Assembly (NCBI RefSeq): GCF_014200675.1
Contig: NZ_JACHCI010000004.1
Coordinates: 371,673-435,672 of the forward strand
Reading direction: 5' to 3'
Length of the DNA: 64,000 nucleotides
Origin: Janthinobacterium saanense
GTDB taxonomy: Bacteria > Pseudomonadota > Gammaproteobacteria > Burkholderiales > Burkholderiaceae_D
Part shown: one piece after another, positions 1 to 8,939 of the stretch
Position numbering within the stretch: position 1 is the first letter of the stretch
How the letters are laid out: the number at the start of each line of letters is the position of its first letter
The notes under the pieces: generated by a model
Seen by the model: only the letters and a program-made list of their open reading frames with translations
Databases searched by the model: none
Told to the model about the DNA's origin: nothing
Made by a program: the position numbers and the translations under genes

Positions 1-165
1 TGCCGAGGCCTGGTGGCGCACGATCAAGTCCACGCCCATTTCTTTTTCCAGCGCTTTCAAGGCGTGCGAGACGGCCGACTGGCTGATGCCCAGCCGCGCG
101 GCGGCCGCCGAGAAACCGTGCAGTTCGGCCACCAGGGTAAAAATTTCCAGTTGCGTGAAGGTCAT
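1..165 (-). CDS. LysR-family transcriptional regulator (N-terminal fragment, cut by window edge)
   Basis: The reverse strand encodes 55 residues starting MTFTQLEIFTLVAELHGFSA and continuing through a winged helix-turn-helix with the ISQSAVSHALKALEKEMG recognition helix typical of LysR regulators. Only the DNA-binding domain is in the window; the effector domain lies to the left. The gene is divergent from the DMT exporter, with about 115 bases between the two starts, the usual arrangement when a LysR protein controls its neighbour. The effector is unknown. The family call is secure from the HTH; the target is inference. Confidence 0.85.
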   Translation of the reverse strand, partial: MTFTQLEIFTLVAELHGFSAAAARLGISQSAVSHALKALEKEMGVDLIVRHQASA

Positions 166-280
166 GGCAGGTTGATGTATGAGTAAAAGCTCATTATTTC
201 ATGAGCTGACATTAGTATTAATATATAGGCTGACAGCCCGCCGCGCAAGCGGCATGACAGACTGCATCACAGGAAAATCT

Positions 281-1210
281 ATGCGTTCCAGCACCGTATC
301 ACCTGCCTCACTCTCCACCGCGCCAGCATCGCTCGTGTATATCAAACTGATCTTCGTTGCCCTGTTCTGGGGCGGCACTTTTATTGCCGGCCGCGTGCTG
401 GCGCAGCAGATGCCACCGATGACGGCCGCCAGCGGGCGCTTCAGCGTGGCCGTGGTATTCCTGTTGCTGCTGGCCTGGAAGTTCGAAGGCGGCTTGCCGC
501 GCCTGGACCGCAAGCAGGTGCTGACGACGGCCGCGCTGGGCTTGACGGGTTTCTTCCTGTACAACCTGTTCTTCCTGGCCGCGCTGGCGCGCATGCCGGC
601 TGGCCGCACGGCCCTGTTTGTCGCACTGAACCCCATCGTCACGGCGCTGGCCTCGGCAGTGCTGCTGCGCGAGCGCCTGGCTTCCATCAAATGGCTGGGC
701 ATCATGCTGGCGTTCTGCGGCACGGCCATCGTCATCACGCATGGCGACCTGGCCGGTTTGCTGCATGGCACGGGAGGCGGCATCGGTGCCGGCGAAGTCT
801 TCATGTTTTGCGGCATTTCCAGCTGGGCTGCCTACACCCTGATCGGCCGCGTGGCCTTGAAGGGGCTCTCGCCAGTGGCCGCCACCACCTATGCCGCCAT
901 GTGGGGACTGGCTTTCTTGCTGGTGGGCGCGGCGTTTGAATTTCCAACGGTGGCCTGGCGCAGCTTTGGCTGGCAGGTGTGGGTCTCCATCGCCTACATG
1001 GGACTGTTCGGCACGGTGATCGGTTTTGTCTGGTACTACGAAGGCGTGAAAGCGCTGGGACCATCGCGCACGGCCGTGTTCAATAATCTGGTGCCGGTGT
1101 TCGGCATTTTGCTGGCCGCGGTGCTGCTGGGCGAACCCGTGCTGCTGTCGATGCTGGTGGGAGGGATGGTGACGATTGCGGGCGTGGTGCTGACGAACCG
1201 GAAAAATTAA
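281..1210 (+). CDS. DMT-superfamily (EamA) transporter
   Basis: This 309-residue inner-membrane protein has about ten hydrophobic segments arranged as two EamA repeats, the second near residues 160-305 (for example the SWAAYTLIGRVAL and GTVIGFVWYYEGVKALGPSR segments). The family exports small metabolites such as amino acids; the substrate here cannot be read from sequence. I chose ATG 281 because AGGAAA lies about 8 bases upstream and it gives the usual family length. An upstream in-frame ATG at 179 would add 34 non-hydrophobic residues that the family lacks. It is divergent from the LysR gene and probably regulated by it. Confidence 0.85.
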   Translation: MRSSTVSPASLSTAPASLVYIKLIFVALFWGGTFIAGRVLAQQMPPMTAASGRFSVAVVFLLLLAWKFEGGLPRLDRKQVLTTAALGLTGFFLYNLFFLAALARMPAGRTALFVALNPIVTALASAVLLRERLASIKWLGIMLAFCGTAIVITHGDLAGLLHGTGGGIGAGEVFMFCGISSWAAYTLIGRVALKGLSPVAATTYAAMWGLAFLLVGAAFEFPTVAWRSFGWQVWVSIAYMGLFGTVIGFVWYYEGVKALGPSRTAVFNNLVPVFGILLAAVLLGEPVLLSMLVGGMVTIAGVVLTNRKN

Positions 1211-1230
1211 CCCCAGGCGCTTGCCTGGGG
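1211..1230. terminator. Rho-independent terminator between convergent genes
   Basis: A perfect inverted repeat, CCCCAGGC-GCTT-GCCTGGGG, starts at the end of the DMT gene and lies 12 bases from the end of the convergent pbpG-like gene. It could serve both, although the T-run on the plus strand is short. Confidence 0.6.
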
Positions 1231-1241
1231 TTGCAAGCAGT

Positions 1242-2114
1242 TTAATGCGCGTGGCGGCGCTTGTGTGCTTTGGCCTTTTTATGGCGGCTGGCCGAGGCGC
1301 GCATCACCTTCGGTTCTGCTTCGCCGTTTTCAATCGCCAGCATGCGGCGCACGTTGACGGCGTCCATCGAGCGTACGGAATTGGCGCGGGCGTTGAGCAG
1401 GATCATGGTGGCGAACTTGCCGGCCGACTTCAAGCGCATGATCAGGCAGCGGCCTGCTTCATTCGTGAAGCCGGTTTTCGACAGGCCGATATCCCAGCCC
1501 TTGGCGCCTACCAGGCGGTTGGTGTTGTGGTATTCCACATCGCGGCCCTTGATCTGGATCACGTCTTTCTGATCGGTCGTGATGCGGCTGATGTCCGGGT
1601 AGCGCGAAGCGGCGACAGCCATCTTGACCAGGTCCGACGCGGTCGATTGGTTGTTCGGCGACAAGCCTGTCGGCTCTTCCATCACGGTCTGTTGCATGCC
1701 CAGCGCCTTGATCTTGGCATTCACGGCCACCGAAAACGCCGTCAGGCCACCCGGATAGTTGCGCGCCAGTGCAGCCGCGGCGCGGTTGTCGGACGACATC
1801 AGCGCCAGTTGCAGCACATCGTGGCGGCTCAGGGTGGCGCCCACGGGCACGCGCGAGGTACTGTGTTTCAGCATATCGACGTCCTCGCGGTCGATACTGA
1901 TTTCTTCCTTCATGTTCGGCTTGGAATCGAGCACGACCATGGCTGTCATCAGCTTGGTCAGTGAGGCGATCGGCACCACCATGTTGGCATTTTTTTCAAG
2001 CAGGACTTTACCCGTGCCATCTTCGACTACCAGTACGGACTGGGAACCGAAGGGCACGGCGATGGCCGCTGTGGAGAGCGTCATCAGCACCGTGGCGATA
2101 ATTTTTTTGAGCAT
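1242..2114 (-). CDS. pbpG: D-alanyl-D-alanine endopeptidase, PbpG (PBP7) type
   Basis: This 290-residue serine peptidase has a signal peptide (about 1-19) and all three penicillin-binding motifs: SLTK at 51-54 (catalytic Ser51), SDN at 108-110 and KTG at 213-215. PBP7-type enzymes cut peptide cross-links in peptidoglycan in the periplasm. The last 20 residues are rich in Lys, His and Arg, a basic tail that could bind the wall or nucleic acid. I chose ATG 2114 because it directly precedes the signal peptide; the longer in-frame extension to 2240 has no such feature. The gene stands alone. Confidence 0.9.
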   Translation of the reverse strand: MLKKIIATVLMTLSTAAIAVPFGSQSVLVVEDGTGKVLLEKNANMVVPIASLTKLMTAMVVLDSKPNMKEEISIDREDVDMLKHSTSRVPVGATLSRHDVLQLALMSSDNRAAAALARNYPGGLTAFSVAVNAKIKALGMQQTVMEEPTGLSPNNQSTASDLVKMAVAASRYPDISRITTDQKDVIQIKGRDVEYHNTNRLVGAKGWDIGLSKTGFTNEAGRCLIMRLKSAGKFATMILLNARANSVRSMDAVNVRRMLAIENGEAEPKVMRASASRHKKAKAHKRRHAH

Positions 2115-2538
2115 GGGATCGTATTTGGAAAAGCAGTTTTGGGGCGCCACCAGGGCGCTGCGCACAATACCGCGACATACGCCTGCCGCAGCGCAGCATA
2201 TGTCTTCGGGGCAATAGTTGCCAAGCGTAGACGATACCATTAAAGTTTGGCCGATGTCTACGCTACAAGGGCTTTACAGGCCGCTTTGCGCCTTGAATCG
2301 TAAAATAAATCTGCATTAGGCGTGTAACTATTGCTTGAGTGAAAATTGTTTTGGATTTATTGATTTCGTTATGGAAACTTCGTAATATTCCAGCAATCTT
2401 GCCATGTAATTTAGCGGATGGCGGCGAAGATCGTCGCTGATGCTTGCAAAGTCGTGTTTCGTCGCCCGCCGATAGGCGGCATGGCAACGCCGCTCCATAC
2501 TGCGTTCATGCATGATTCACCAGACAAGGAGAAGCACG
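2115..2538. other. Intergenic region, 424 bases, divergent promoters
   Basis: This gap lies between the divergent pbpG and lytS-like genes. It is more A+T-rich than the flanks from about 2280 to 2400. No coding frame with family resemblance or good ribosome site was found. It should hold promoters for both genes, but I could not pick out convincing -35/-10 pairs. Confidence 0.5.
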
Positions 2539-3819
2539 ATGTGGCGACTATTCACGCAATGGCAGAAACAAATGGACCAGGACGCGATCCTGGTGCTCGA
2601 CAATCCGGACGCCCTTGCCGCGATTCCGGCCGGCCATCGCCACTTTATCGCGGCCCGCCTGGCCGCCATGACGCCGATCGAGCGCATGGAGCTGCGTGAT
2701 TTCATCGTGCGGTATGGCGGCGCACGCTTCAATCGGATGGTGCTCAAGCTGCTTGCCGTTTTTAGTCTGTTCGGCTTGGCACTGCACTTGTTTCAGCCAG
2801 AAAAGACCAGCTGGATTGAAGGCCTGGTATTGAGTAATCTGGTGGGTATTTCAATGGCAATGGGCTTGATGGGTGCATGGTTCAACTATCGCAAGCTGGT
2901 TGGCGGCAAGTTGGTCAAGAGTGTGCTGATCATGCTGTTTGCGTGCCTGTTTGGCCTGCTCATCGGCATGGGTATGGCGGCCATGGTCAATGATAAACCG
3001 TATGTCTTTGATAGTGAGCGGCTCTTGCGCATTGTCGGTATCGCCTGGCTGGTCGCGGGCTTGCTGTACATCATACCGGTCGGCATCGTGGCGATCTGGC
3101 GCAACCAGCAGCACGATGCCACGACATTGCGTCTGCAGCAGGCTGCCGAACGCGAACGCATGGCCCGTGAACTGAGCGATTCGCAGCTGCGCCTGTTGCG
3201 GGCGCAAATCGAACCGCATTTCCTGTTCAACACCTTGGGCGCGGTGCAGCAACTGGCCGAGCAGGGTGCGCCCAGGGCTGCTGCGCTGACGGCCGACCTG
3301 ATTGCGTTCCTGCGCGCCAGCCTGGCCGAGATGCGCAGCGAACAAGTGCCGCTGCAAAGCGAGTTCGACATGGTGGAAGCGTATTTGCGCGTCATGCAGG
3401 CGCGCATGGGGCAACGGCTGGACTTCAGCCTGGCCTTGCCGCCTGAGCTGGCGCATACCATGGTGCCCAGCATGATCGTGCTGACCCTGGCGGAAAATGC
3501 CATCAAGCACGGCATCGAACCGGCGCTGCGCGGTGGCGACATCCATATTTCGGCGCAGCTCGCCGGCGCCATGCTGCGTCTGCGGGTAGAGGATACGGGC
3601 GTGGGCTTGAGCGAACATGCGGCACCGGTGGCCGGCAGTGGCCTGGGACTGGAGAATGTGCGCAGCCGGCTGCAGCTGGTGGCACAGCAGGACGGCGTTG
3701 CAGCGGGCAGCCTGGAAGTGCGTAATGGCGACGCGGGTGGCGTGATCGCCGATATTGTGCTGCCGTTTCAGGCGGGAGTGACAGGGAAGACAGCGGCACT
3801 GATGGAAGGGATGGCATGA
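2539..3819 (+). CDS. LytS/YehU-type sensor histidine kinase
   Basis: The 426-residue protein has four membrane segments (about 68-85, 96-115, 127-150 and 165-188), then a His_kinase domain with the phospho-acceptor in IEPHFLFNTL (His227) and a HATPase domain with Asn320 (LAENAIKHG) and Asp352 (EDTGVG). This layout is that of the LytS/AlgZ class, whose partners carry LytTR DNA-binding domains. The start at 2539 follows AAGGAG at 2525-2530; the in-frame ATG at 2512 lacks a ribosome site. The stop overlaps the start of the response regulator gene by 4 bases, so the two are translationally coupled. There is no recognisable extracellular ligand domain, so the signal is unknown. Confidence 0.88.
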   Translation: MWRLFTQWQKQMDQDAILVLDNPDALAAIPAGHRHFIAARLAAMTPIERMELRDFIVRYGGARFNRMVLKLLAVFSLFGLALHLFQPEKTSWIEGLVLSNLVGISMAMGLMGAWFNYRKLVGGKLVKSVLIMLFACLFGLLIGMGMAAMVNDKPYVFDSERLLRIVGIAWLVAGLLYIIPVGIVAIWRNQQHDATTLRLQQAAERERMARELSDSQLRLLRAQIEPHFLFNTLGAVQQLAEQGAPRAAALTADLIAFLRASLAEMRSEQVPLQSEFDMVEAYLRVMQARMGQRLDFSLALPPELAHTMVPSMIVLTLAENAIKHGIEPALRGGDIHISAQLAGAMLRLRVEDTGVGLSEHAAPVAGSGLGLENVRSRLQLVAQQDGVAAGSLEVRNGDAGGVIADIVLPFQAGVTGKTAALMEGMA

Positions 3820-4565
3820 AAACCACGGTCATGATCGCCGAAGACGAACCGCTGATGCGCGAGCGCCTGCTTGCCATGCTGGAACGGTGCTGGCCCGAGG
3901 CGCAGGTCGTGCTGGTGGCGGAAAACGGCAATGACGCCTGGGATGGTTTTCTCGAGCACGAGCCGCAGGTGGTGTTTCTCGATATCCGCATGCCTGGCCT
4001 GTCCGGCCCGGAAGTGGCCGAGCGCATCGGCAAGCGGGCGCACGTGGTGTTCGTCACCGCCTACGACCAGTACGCCGTCGACGCCTTTGACGCCGGTGCG
4101 GTGGATTATCTGTTGAAGCCGGTGCAAGCCGAACGCCTGCAACGTGCCTTGGCCCGTTTGCGCGACAAGCTGGGCGCGGCGCCGGCCGATATGGCGCATT
4201 TGCTGCAATCCTTGCGGGCTGCGCTGCCGGCAGCACCGCGCGAAAAAATGAAATGGATCAAGGCCAGCGTGGGCAAGCAGATACGTTTGATCGATATCAA
4301 CGATGTGCTGTTCTTCCAGGCCGACACCAAGTACACGCGCGTGGTGCTGGCGGACTACGAAGCGCTGGTGCGCACGCCGCTGAAGGATTTGCTGGGTGGC
4401 CTGGACCCGGAGCAATTCTGGCAAATCCACCGTGGCACCATGGTCAACGTGAAAGCCATCGAAGCGGCTGAACGCATCGATGCCGAACGCATGCAGGTGC
4501 TGGTGCGTGGCAGCACGGAAAAGTTGCCGGTGAGCCGCACGTTTACGCATCTGTTCCGCGAGTAA
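3816..4565 (+). CDS. LytR/AlgR-type response regulator with LytTR DNA-binding domain
   Basis: The 249-residue protein has a receiver domain (1-115) with acidic pocket ED(9-10), phospho-acceptor Asp56 in VFLDIRMPG, Thr81 and Lys101, followed by a LytTR domain (about 145-248; the IHRGTMVNVKAI and VSRTFTHLF segments are diagnostic). It is the cognate regulator of the overlapping kinase gene. Family members control cell-surface, autolysis or carbon-uptake genes; the adjacent pbpG-like peptidoglycan hydrolase is a possible target but nothing in the sequence proves it. Confidence 0.9.
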   Translation: MKTTVMIAEDEPLMRERLLAMLERCWPEAQVVLVAENGNDAWDGFLEHEPQVVFLDIRMPGLSGPEVAERIGKRAHVVFVTAYDQYAVDAFDAGAVDYLLKPVQAERLQRALARLRDKLGAAPADMAHLLQSLRAALPAAPREKMKWIKASVGKQIRLIDINDVLFFQADTKYTRVVLADYEALVRTPLKDLLGGLDPEQFWQIHRGTMVNVKAIEAAERIDAERMQVLVRGSTEKLPVSRTFTHLFRE

Positions 4566-4580
4566 TCCGACCATGCAAAC

Positions 4581-4599
4581 GCCCCGCACATGGCGGGGC
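4581..4599. terminator. Terminator hairpin between convergent genes
   Basis: GCCCCGC (4581-4587) pairs with GCGGGGC (4593-4599) across a 5-base loop. It lies just after the response regulator gene and before the end of the convergent molbindin gene. The T-run is weak on both sides. Confidence 0.5.
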
Positions 4600-4624
4600 G
4601 CTGTTAGTTGTGGTACAGAAATAT

Positions 4625-4843
4625 TTACTGGATCTTGGCGATCGACACTTCCGTCGATTTCACCAGGGCGATGACTTCGCTGCCCACTTTCAAGTCCAGG
4701 TCCTTGATCGAGCGCGAGGTGATCACGGAGGTGACGATGCCATGCGGCGTTTCCACATCCACTTCCGAGACCACGGGCCCGAAGATGATTTCCTTGATCT
4801 TGCCGCGAAACTGGTTGCGTACATTCACTTCCGAGATAGCCAT
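4625..4843 (-). CDS. Molbindin (Mop/TOBE domain protein)
   Basis: This 72-residue single-domain protein reads as one TOBE/Mop fold: it starts MAISEVNVRNQFRGKIKEI and has the VTSVITSRSIKDLDLKVG stretch characteristic of molybdate- or tungstate-binding molbindins. Such proteins form hexamers that store or buffer cytoplasmic oxyanions. It lies downstream of the orphan sulfate-binding protein gene on the same strand, though a hairpin at 4979-5006 separates them. No modABC genes are in view. The fold assignment is firm; the anion is inferred from the family. Confidence 0.88.
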   Translation of the reverse strand: MAISEVNVRNQFRGKIKEIIFGPVVSEVDVETPHGIVTSVITSRSIKDLDLKVGSEVIALVKSTEVSIAKIQ

Positions 4844-4978
4844 GGTGCGTCCTTTTTGCTCGTGATACGCCGTGTGGCGCGATATGGCCAGAGTACGGCC
4901 CGCGCCCGCTTTTGACTACGAATCGATGCGCATATGGTTATGCGCGCCGTATTCGATCTGGATCAGGCGGACATGAAA

Positions 4979-5006
4979 AAACCGGGGCTGAACAACACCC
5001 CGGTTT
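4979..5006 (-). terminator. Rho-independent terminator of the sulfate-binding protein gene
   Basis: AAACCGGGG (4979-4987) pairs with CCCCGGTTT (4998-5006). Read on the minus strand the stem is followed by a T-rich run (complement of the A-run at 4976-4981). It lies 22 bases past the stop of the gene that begins at 6059. Confidence 0.75.
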
Positions 5007-5027
5007 GTTTGCTGACGCTGCAGACGC

Positions 5028-6059
5028 TTACTTCTGATAAATCTTGTCGAATTCACCACCATCATCAAAGTGTTTCTTTTGCGCCTGCTTCCAGCCGCCG
5101 AAGACGTCGTCCACCGTGAACAGGCTGATCGGCTTGAAGCTGGCTGCGTATTTCTTGGCCACTGCAGCCGAGCGGGGGCGCAGGAAGTGTTTGGCGGCAA
5201 TTTCCTGGCCCGGTTCCGAGTACAGGTATTGCAGGTAGGCCGTGGCTTCCTTGCGGATGCCCTGGCGGTCGACCACCTTGTCGACCACCGCCACCGGCGA
5301 TTCGGCCAGGATGGAGATGCTCGGGTAGACCACTTCGAAGTTGTCGCCGAATTCCTTGCGCACCAGTTGCACTTCGTTTTCAAACGTCACCAGCACGTCG
5401 CCGATTTCACGCTGGGTAAAAGTGGTGGTGGCGCCACGGCCGCCGCCGTCCAGCACCGGCACGTTCTTGAACAGACGCGTCACCAGGTCGCGCGCCTGCG
5501 CTTCGCTGCCGCCTTTTTTGATGGCATAACCCCAGGCCGCCAGATAGGTGTAGCGGCCATTGCCGGAAGTCTTGGGATTCGGCACGATGACCTTGATGCC
5601 AGGCTTGGCCAGGTCGTCCCAGTCCTTGATCTGTTTCGGATTGCCCTTGCGCACCAGGTACACCATGGTCGAATAGAAGGGCGCCGCGTTATTCGGGAAT
5701 TTCCTGGCCCAGTCCGGGGCCACCAGTCCACGGTCAACCAGCAGGTCGATGTCGTTGGCCTGATTCATCGTCACGACCGACGCTTCCAGGCCATCGGCGA
5801 CGGAACGCGCCTGTTTGCTCGAGCCGCCGTGCGATTGCTTGACGGTCACGGTTTCACCGGTTTTTGCCTTCCATTCGGCAACAAACGCAGGGTTGATATC
5901 CTTGAACAATTCGCGCATGACATCGTAAGAGACGTTCAGCAAGACCACCGGCTCGGCAGCGCTGGCCATCAAAGGCAGGCTGGCTGCGGCGCCCAGGGCC
6001 AGGGAGCTGGCGAGAAACCAGCGGCGGGTACGGCTCGACAGTGCGTTTTGTTTGGACAT
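5028..6059 (-). CDS. Sulfate ABC transporter periplasmic substrate-binding protein
   Basis: This 343-residue exported protein has a signal peptide (about 1-33, with Arg-Arg at its start and an ASAAE cleavage region) and the Sbp/CysP family signatures: NVSYDVMREL near the mature N-terminus, QSHGGSSKQARSVADGLEAS and VVTMNQANDIDLL. The family binds sulfate or thiosulfate for CysTWA import. No permease or ATPase gene is adjacent, so it must work with components encoded elsewhere. I took ATG 6059; an in-frame TTG six bases upstream is less likely. It may be under CysB control, but I could not identify a binding site. Confidence 0.9.
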   Translation of the reverse strand: MSKQNALSSRTRRWFLASSLALGAAASLPLMASAAEPVVLLNVSYDVMRELFKDINPAFVAEWKAKTGETVTVKQSHGGSSKQARSVADGLEASVVTMNQANDIDLLVDRGLVAPDWARKFPNNAAPFYSTMVYLVRKGNPKQIKDWDDLAKPGIKVIVPNPKTSGNGRYTYLAAWGYAIKKGGSEAQARDLVTRLFKNVPVLDGGGRGATTTFTQREIGDVLVTFENEVQLVRKEFGDNFEVVYPSISILAESPVAVVDKVVDRQGIRKEATAYLQYLYSEPGQEIAAKHFLRPRSAAVAKKYAASFKPISLFTVDDVFGGWKQAQKKHFDDGGEFDKIYQK

Positions 6060-6381
6060 ATTCAACTCTTGTTGTGAAAACAGACAGACATAGTCTAAAA
6101 TTCTGGCCGGAAAAGAAACGAATTTTTCGTAATATGCTTAGATCAAACCACGGTTTTCGCTAAAAAACAGATATCGATTTTTGTAAACATTCGTGGGCAA
6201 GGCGCTACTCAGGGCTTAGCCTGCAATGGCACGCAGTGGCGCGCATAGGCATAATGACAGGTGAAAGCGCCTTGCGGCACGGCGTGAAGAAACCCGAAAG
6301 CGCCGCTTGGTGTATAGTCGGAATCGCGCGATACAGGGGCAACCCGCCTGCATCGGCAACCGGAATATTTTGTGAGCGTAC
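6060..6381. other. Intergenic region, 322 bases
   Basis: This gap lies between the divergent sulfate-binding protein and GNAT genes. The segment next to the sulfate-binding gene (6066-6190) is A+T-rich and is the likely promoter area. No credible coding frame, hairpin or repeat was seen in the rest. Confidence 0.4.
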
Positions 6382-6912
6382 ATGAGTCTTGAAATTCGTA
6401 TTGCAACGTCAACCGACGCTTTCGAAGCGTGCAATGTATTACGGCGCTCTATCGTCGAATGCTGCAGCCTCGATCATCGGAACGATCCAGCCATTCTTGA
6501 AGCCTGGCTGGGCAATAAAACACCGCAGATGGTGGCGTGCTGGTTTGCATCGCCCACCAATTTTTCGCTGGTCGCCATCGATGCGGGCGCCGTCGTCGGC
6601 GTCGGCCTGCTGACGCGCGCCGGCAAACTGGCCCTGTGCTATCTGCTGCCGGAAGCGCAAGGCAGGGGCGCCGGCAAGGCGCTGGTCGAACGCATGGAAG
6701 TGCAGGCGCGCGAATGGGGCATCAAGGCCCTGCAATTGCATAGCACGGCCAGCAGTGAATCTTTTTTCGTCAAGCAGGGTTATGTTGAGGCGGGCAATGT
6801 GCGCTCGCCCTATGGTGTGGAAACCGTTTTTTGCTGGAAACAGCTCGATCCTGCCGGCATGGTTACCGGCGACCCCAAGCGCAAGCGTTTTTGCAATTGC
6901 AACTCGGCGTAA
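6382..6912 (+). CDS. GNAT-family N-acetyltransferase
   Basis: The 176-residue protein has a GNAT fold: an N-terminal strand-helix (EIRIATSTDAFEACNVLRRS), a central beta-strand block and the acetyl-CoA pyrophosphate loop QGRGAGK at 93-99, then the EWGIKALQLHSTASSESFF segment leading into the final strands. The acceptor substrate is unknown. The C-terminal 20 residues are basic with two cysteines and look like an extension beyond the domain. The gene stands alone, convergent with the amidotransferase gene only 6 bases away. Confidence 0.85.
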   Translation: MSLEIRIATSTDAFEACNVLRRSIVECCSLDHRNDPAILEAWLGNKTPQMVACWFASPTNFSLVAIDAGAVVGVGLLTRAGKLALCYLLPEAQGRGAGKALVERMEVQAREWGIKALQLHSTASSESFFVKQGYVEAGNVRSPYGVETVFCWKQLDPAGMVTGDPKRKRFCNCNSA

Positions 6913-6918
6913 GCTGTT

Positions 6919-7746
6919 TCAGTAACTGATCTGTATATACACGGCGCGTGGCGGCGCCGCTGCCTTTGATTCAGCAAGCTCTTCCTGCAATGCTCCTCCC
7001 ACGAACAGTTTCAGTTCCCCTGGTCCAAACGCGGTCCATGGCTCGTCTTGCGTCAGCGGATGGGTGGCGATGACGGCGATGCGGTCATCGAGGTGGTTGT
7101 GCTGGCGAAAATCGATGCTGCGCTCGCAGTCGATCAGATGCGCCACGGAAAACGGGTATTCGCGTATCACATAGTGCAGATGCGTGGAGCAGTGGGCAAA
7201 CAAAACGTTGCCATCGGACACAATGAAATTGAAGCTGCCGTGCACCGCAATCTCAGCGGCGATGGCGGCGATGGCCGTGCGCAACTCGCCCAGGGCTGGT
7301 TCGCCGGCAGGAAAGCGCGTGCGCAAGCTGGCCAGCAGATAGCAAAAAGCCTGCTCGCTGTCCGTGTCGCCCGCTGCCTGGTAATACGCGTTGGCGGGGG
7401 CATTCCATGTTTTCAAGTCGCCGTTGTGGGCGAAGGACCAGGTCTTGCCCCATAGCTCGCGGGCGAACGGATGGGTATTTTCTGGCGCGATACGGCCCTG
7501 GGTGGCTTTGCGGATATGCGCCACGATGTTTTTTGCCTTGATGGAGCGGTCGTGCAATTGCGCCGCCAGCGGGGAATCGATGGCGGCCAGATGGTCGGTC
7601 AGCAGGGTGCAGCCACTACTGGAATGAAAGGCAATGCCCCAGCCGTCGCGGTGTTCATCGGTGCGCCCACCGCGTTCCTTGAAGCCGGCAAACGAGAAAT
7701 CGAGGGTGGCGGGCTTGCTGCTGTTCATTGCGAGTAACTGGCACAT
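6919..7746 (-). CDS. Class II glutamine amidotransferase, YafJ type
   Basis: This 275-residue protein starts MCQLLAMN; after Met removal Cys2 would be the N-terminal nucleophile of the class II (Ntn) glutaminase. The GGRTDEHRDGWGIAF, VAHIRKATQG and FAHNGDL segments match the YafJ/DUG3-like family, and no synthase domain follows. Members hydrolyse glutamine or act on glutathione-like substrates; the actual reaction here is not known. It stands alone, with the C-terminus almost abutting the convergent GNAT gene. Confidence 0.88.
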   Translation of the reverse strand: MCQLLAMNSSKPATLDFSFAGFKERGGRTDEHRDGWGIAFHSSSGCTLLTDHLAAIDSPLAAQLHDRSIKAKNIVAHIRKATQGRIAPENTHPFARELWGKTWSFAHNGDLKTWNAPANAYYQAAGDTDSEQAFCYLLASLRTRFPAGEPALGELRTAIAAIAAEIAVHGSFNFIVSDGNVLFAHCSTHLHYVIREYPFSVAHLIDCERSIDFRQHNHLDDRIAVIATHPLTQDEPWTAFGPGELKLFVGGALQEELAESKAAAPPRAVYIQISY

Positions 7747-7992
7747 GGTGCGTGGCCTTCATGAAGATTGCGGTACAGGGCAACAGTAATGGCTGGGGCG
7801 GGGCGCAGGAAGGAATGTTTGCGCATATCCATATGCGCTGCATTGCCATGCGAGGCGGTGGCTTATTCGTGAAACGCATATCAAATGGCGAAAGCATTCG
7901 TTCTCCTTTCCAGGGGGCGCGCTTATTCTGCACACTTTGGCAACGTTGTCCCCCACGAGGGCGCCGCGTTGCAGCTATGCAGAGGAGTCACC

Positions 7993-8829
7993 ATGCCATT
8001 TCCCGTCCTGAAAAACTATCTGGCCCGTTTGTCACATGTCACCCAGGCTGGCACCAGCGTCTGGCTCGATGAGGAAGGCAGGGCGCTGGGGCGCTTTTTC
8101 AATTGCACCATGACCAGCGGCTTCCAGCCCTTGCGTGAAATCAACAGCGGCAAGCTGGTCGCCTTCGAGGGCCTGGCGCGCAGCGTCTCGAAGGCCGACG
8201 AGGGGCTTTCCTTGTGGCGTTTGCTCGACCACGCGGCCAGCGACGATGAATCGGTGGAGCTGGACCGGCTGTGCCGCATGCTGCACGCCATCAATTTCTT
8301 TCGCCAGCCAGAGGCGGAAGAATCCGATCTGTACCTGAATGTGCATGACCGCCTGCTCAGCGCCGTCAGCAGCAATCACGGCCACGCCTTCCAGCGCATC
8401 CTTGACGCGCTGGGGCTGCCGATCGAACGCATCGTGCTGCAACTGCCGACCGTGACCCCCAACCAGGGCTGGCTCCTGAATTACGTGGCGGATAATTACC
8501 GCCGCAACGGTTTCCGCCTGGCGATCAACGTGACCAGCGTGAACGAAGCCATCGGCTTGCTCGAGCGTTTGCATCCGCATACCTTTAAACTCGATGCGGG
8601 CAACCTCAGCGATGAATCGGCGGTGGCCAATTTTGTCACGCTCTGCCATGCGGCAGATATCCGCGTGGTGTTCAAGCGCCTGGAAACGCCGGGCGCCTTG
8701 CAAACGCTGCAACGTATAGGCGCTGCCACGGGTTTGCCCATCGTCGGCCAAGGTTATTTGTTTGATAAACCTTTGAGCAGCCTGGCCCATGCCAGGCTGG
8801 CAACGGTTGCTGTTGCGGTCGCTGCCTGA
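7993..8829 (+). CDS. Degenerate EAL-domain protein
   Basis: The 278-residue protein is almost entirely an EAL-like domain. The EAL motif is EGL (59-61, in FEGLAR), and Asn116 and Lys199 can be aligned. However, the catalytic Glu of the VxLExxE strand is Gln150 (IVLQLPT), and the paired aspartates of DDFG are absent (AINVTS). It therefore probably cannot hydrolyse cyclic di-GMP and may bind it or act through protein contacts. The start at 7993 follows AGGAG at 7982-7986; the longer frame back to 7885 lacks a ribosome site. No linked partner gene is present. Confidence 0.8.
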   Translation: MPFPVLKNYLARLSHVTQAGTSVWLDEEGRALGRFFNCTMTSGFQPLREINSGKLVAFEGLARSVSKADEGLSLWRLLDHAASDDESVELDRLCRMLHAINFFRQPEAEESDLYLNVHDRLLSAVSSNHGHAFQRILDALGLPIERIVLQLPTVTPNQGWLLNYVADNYRRNGFRLAINVTSVNEAIGLLERLHPHTFKLDAGNLSDESAVANFVTLCHAADIRVVFKRLETPGALQTLQRIGAATGLPIVGQGYLFDKPLSSLAHARLATVAVAVAA

Positions 8830-8939
8830 GGCGGACACGAGCAGAAAAAAGTGCAAAATGGTGCTTGCACGATAAGGTTGAGGGTTTTTCTTCGCGGCAC
8901 AATAGGCTATAGTAATCCCATCGTTACATTGGACTGACT

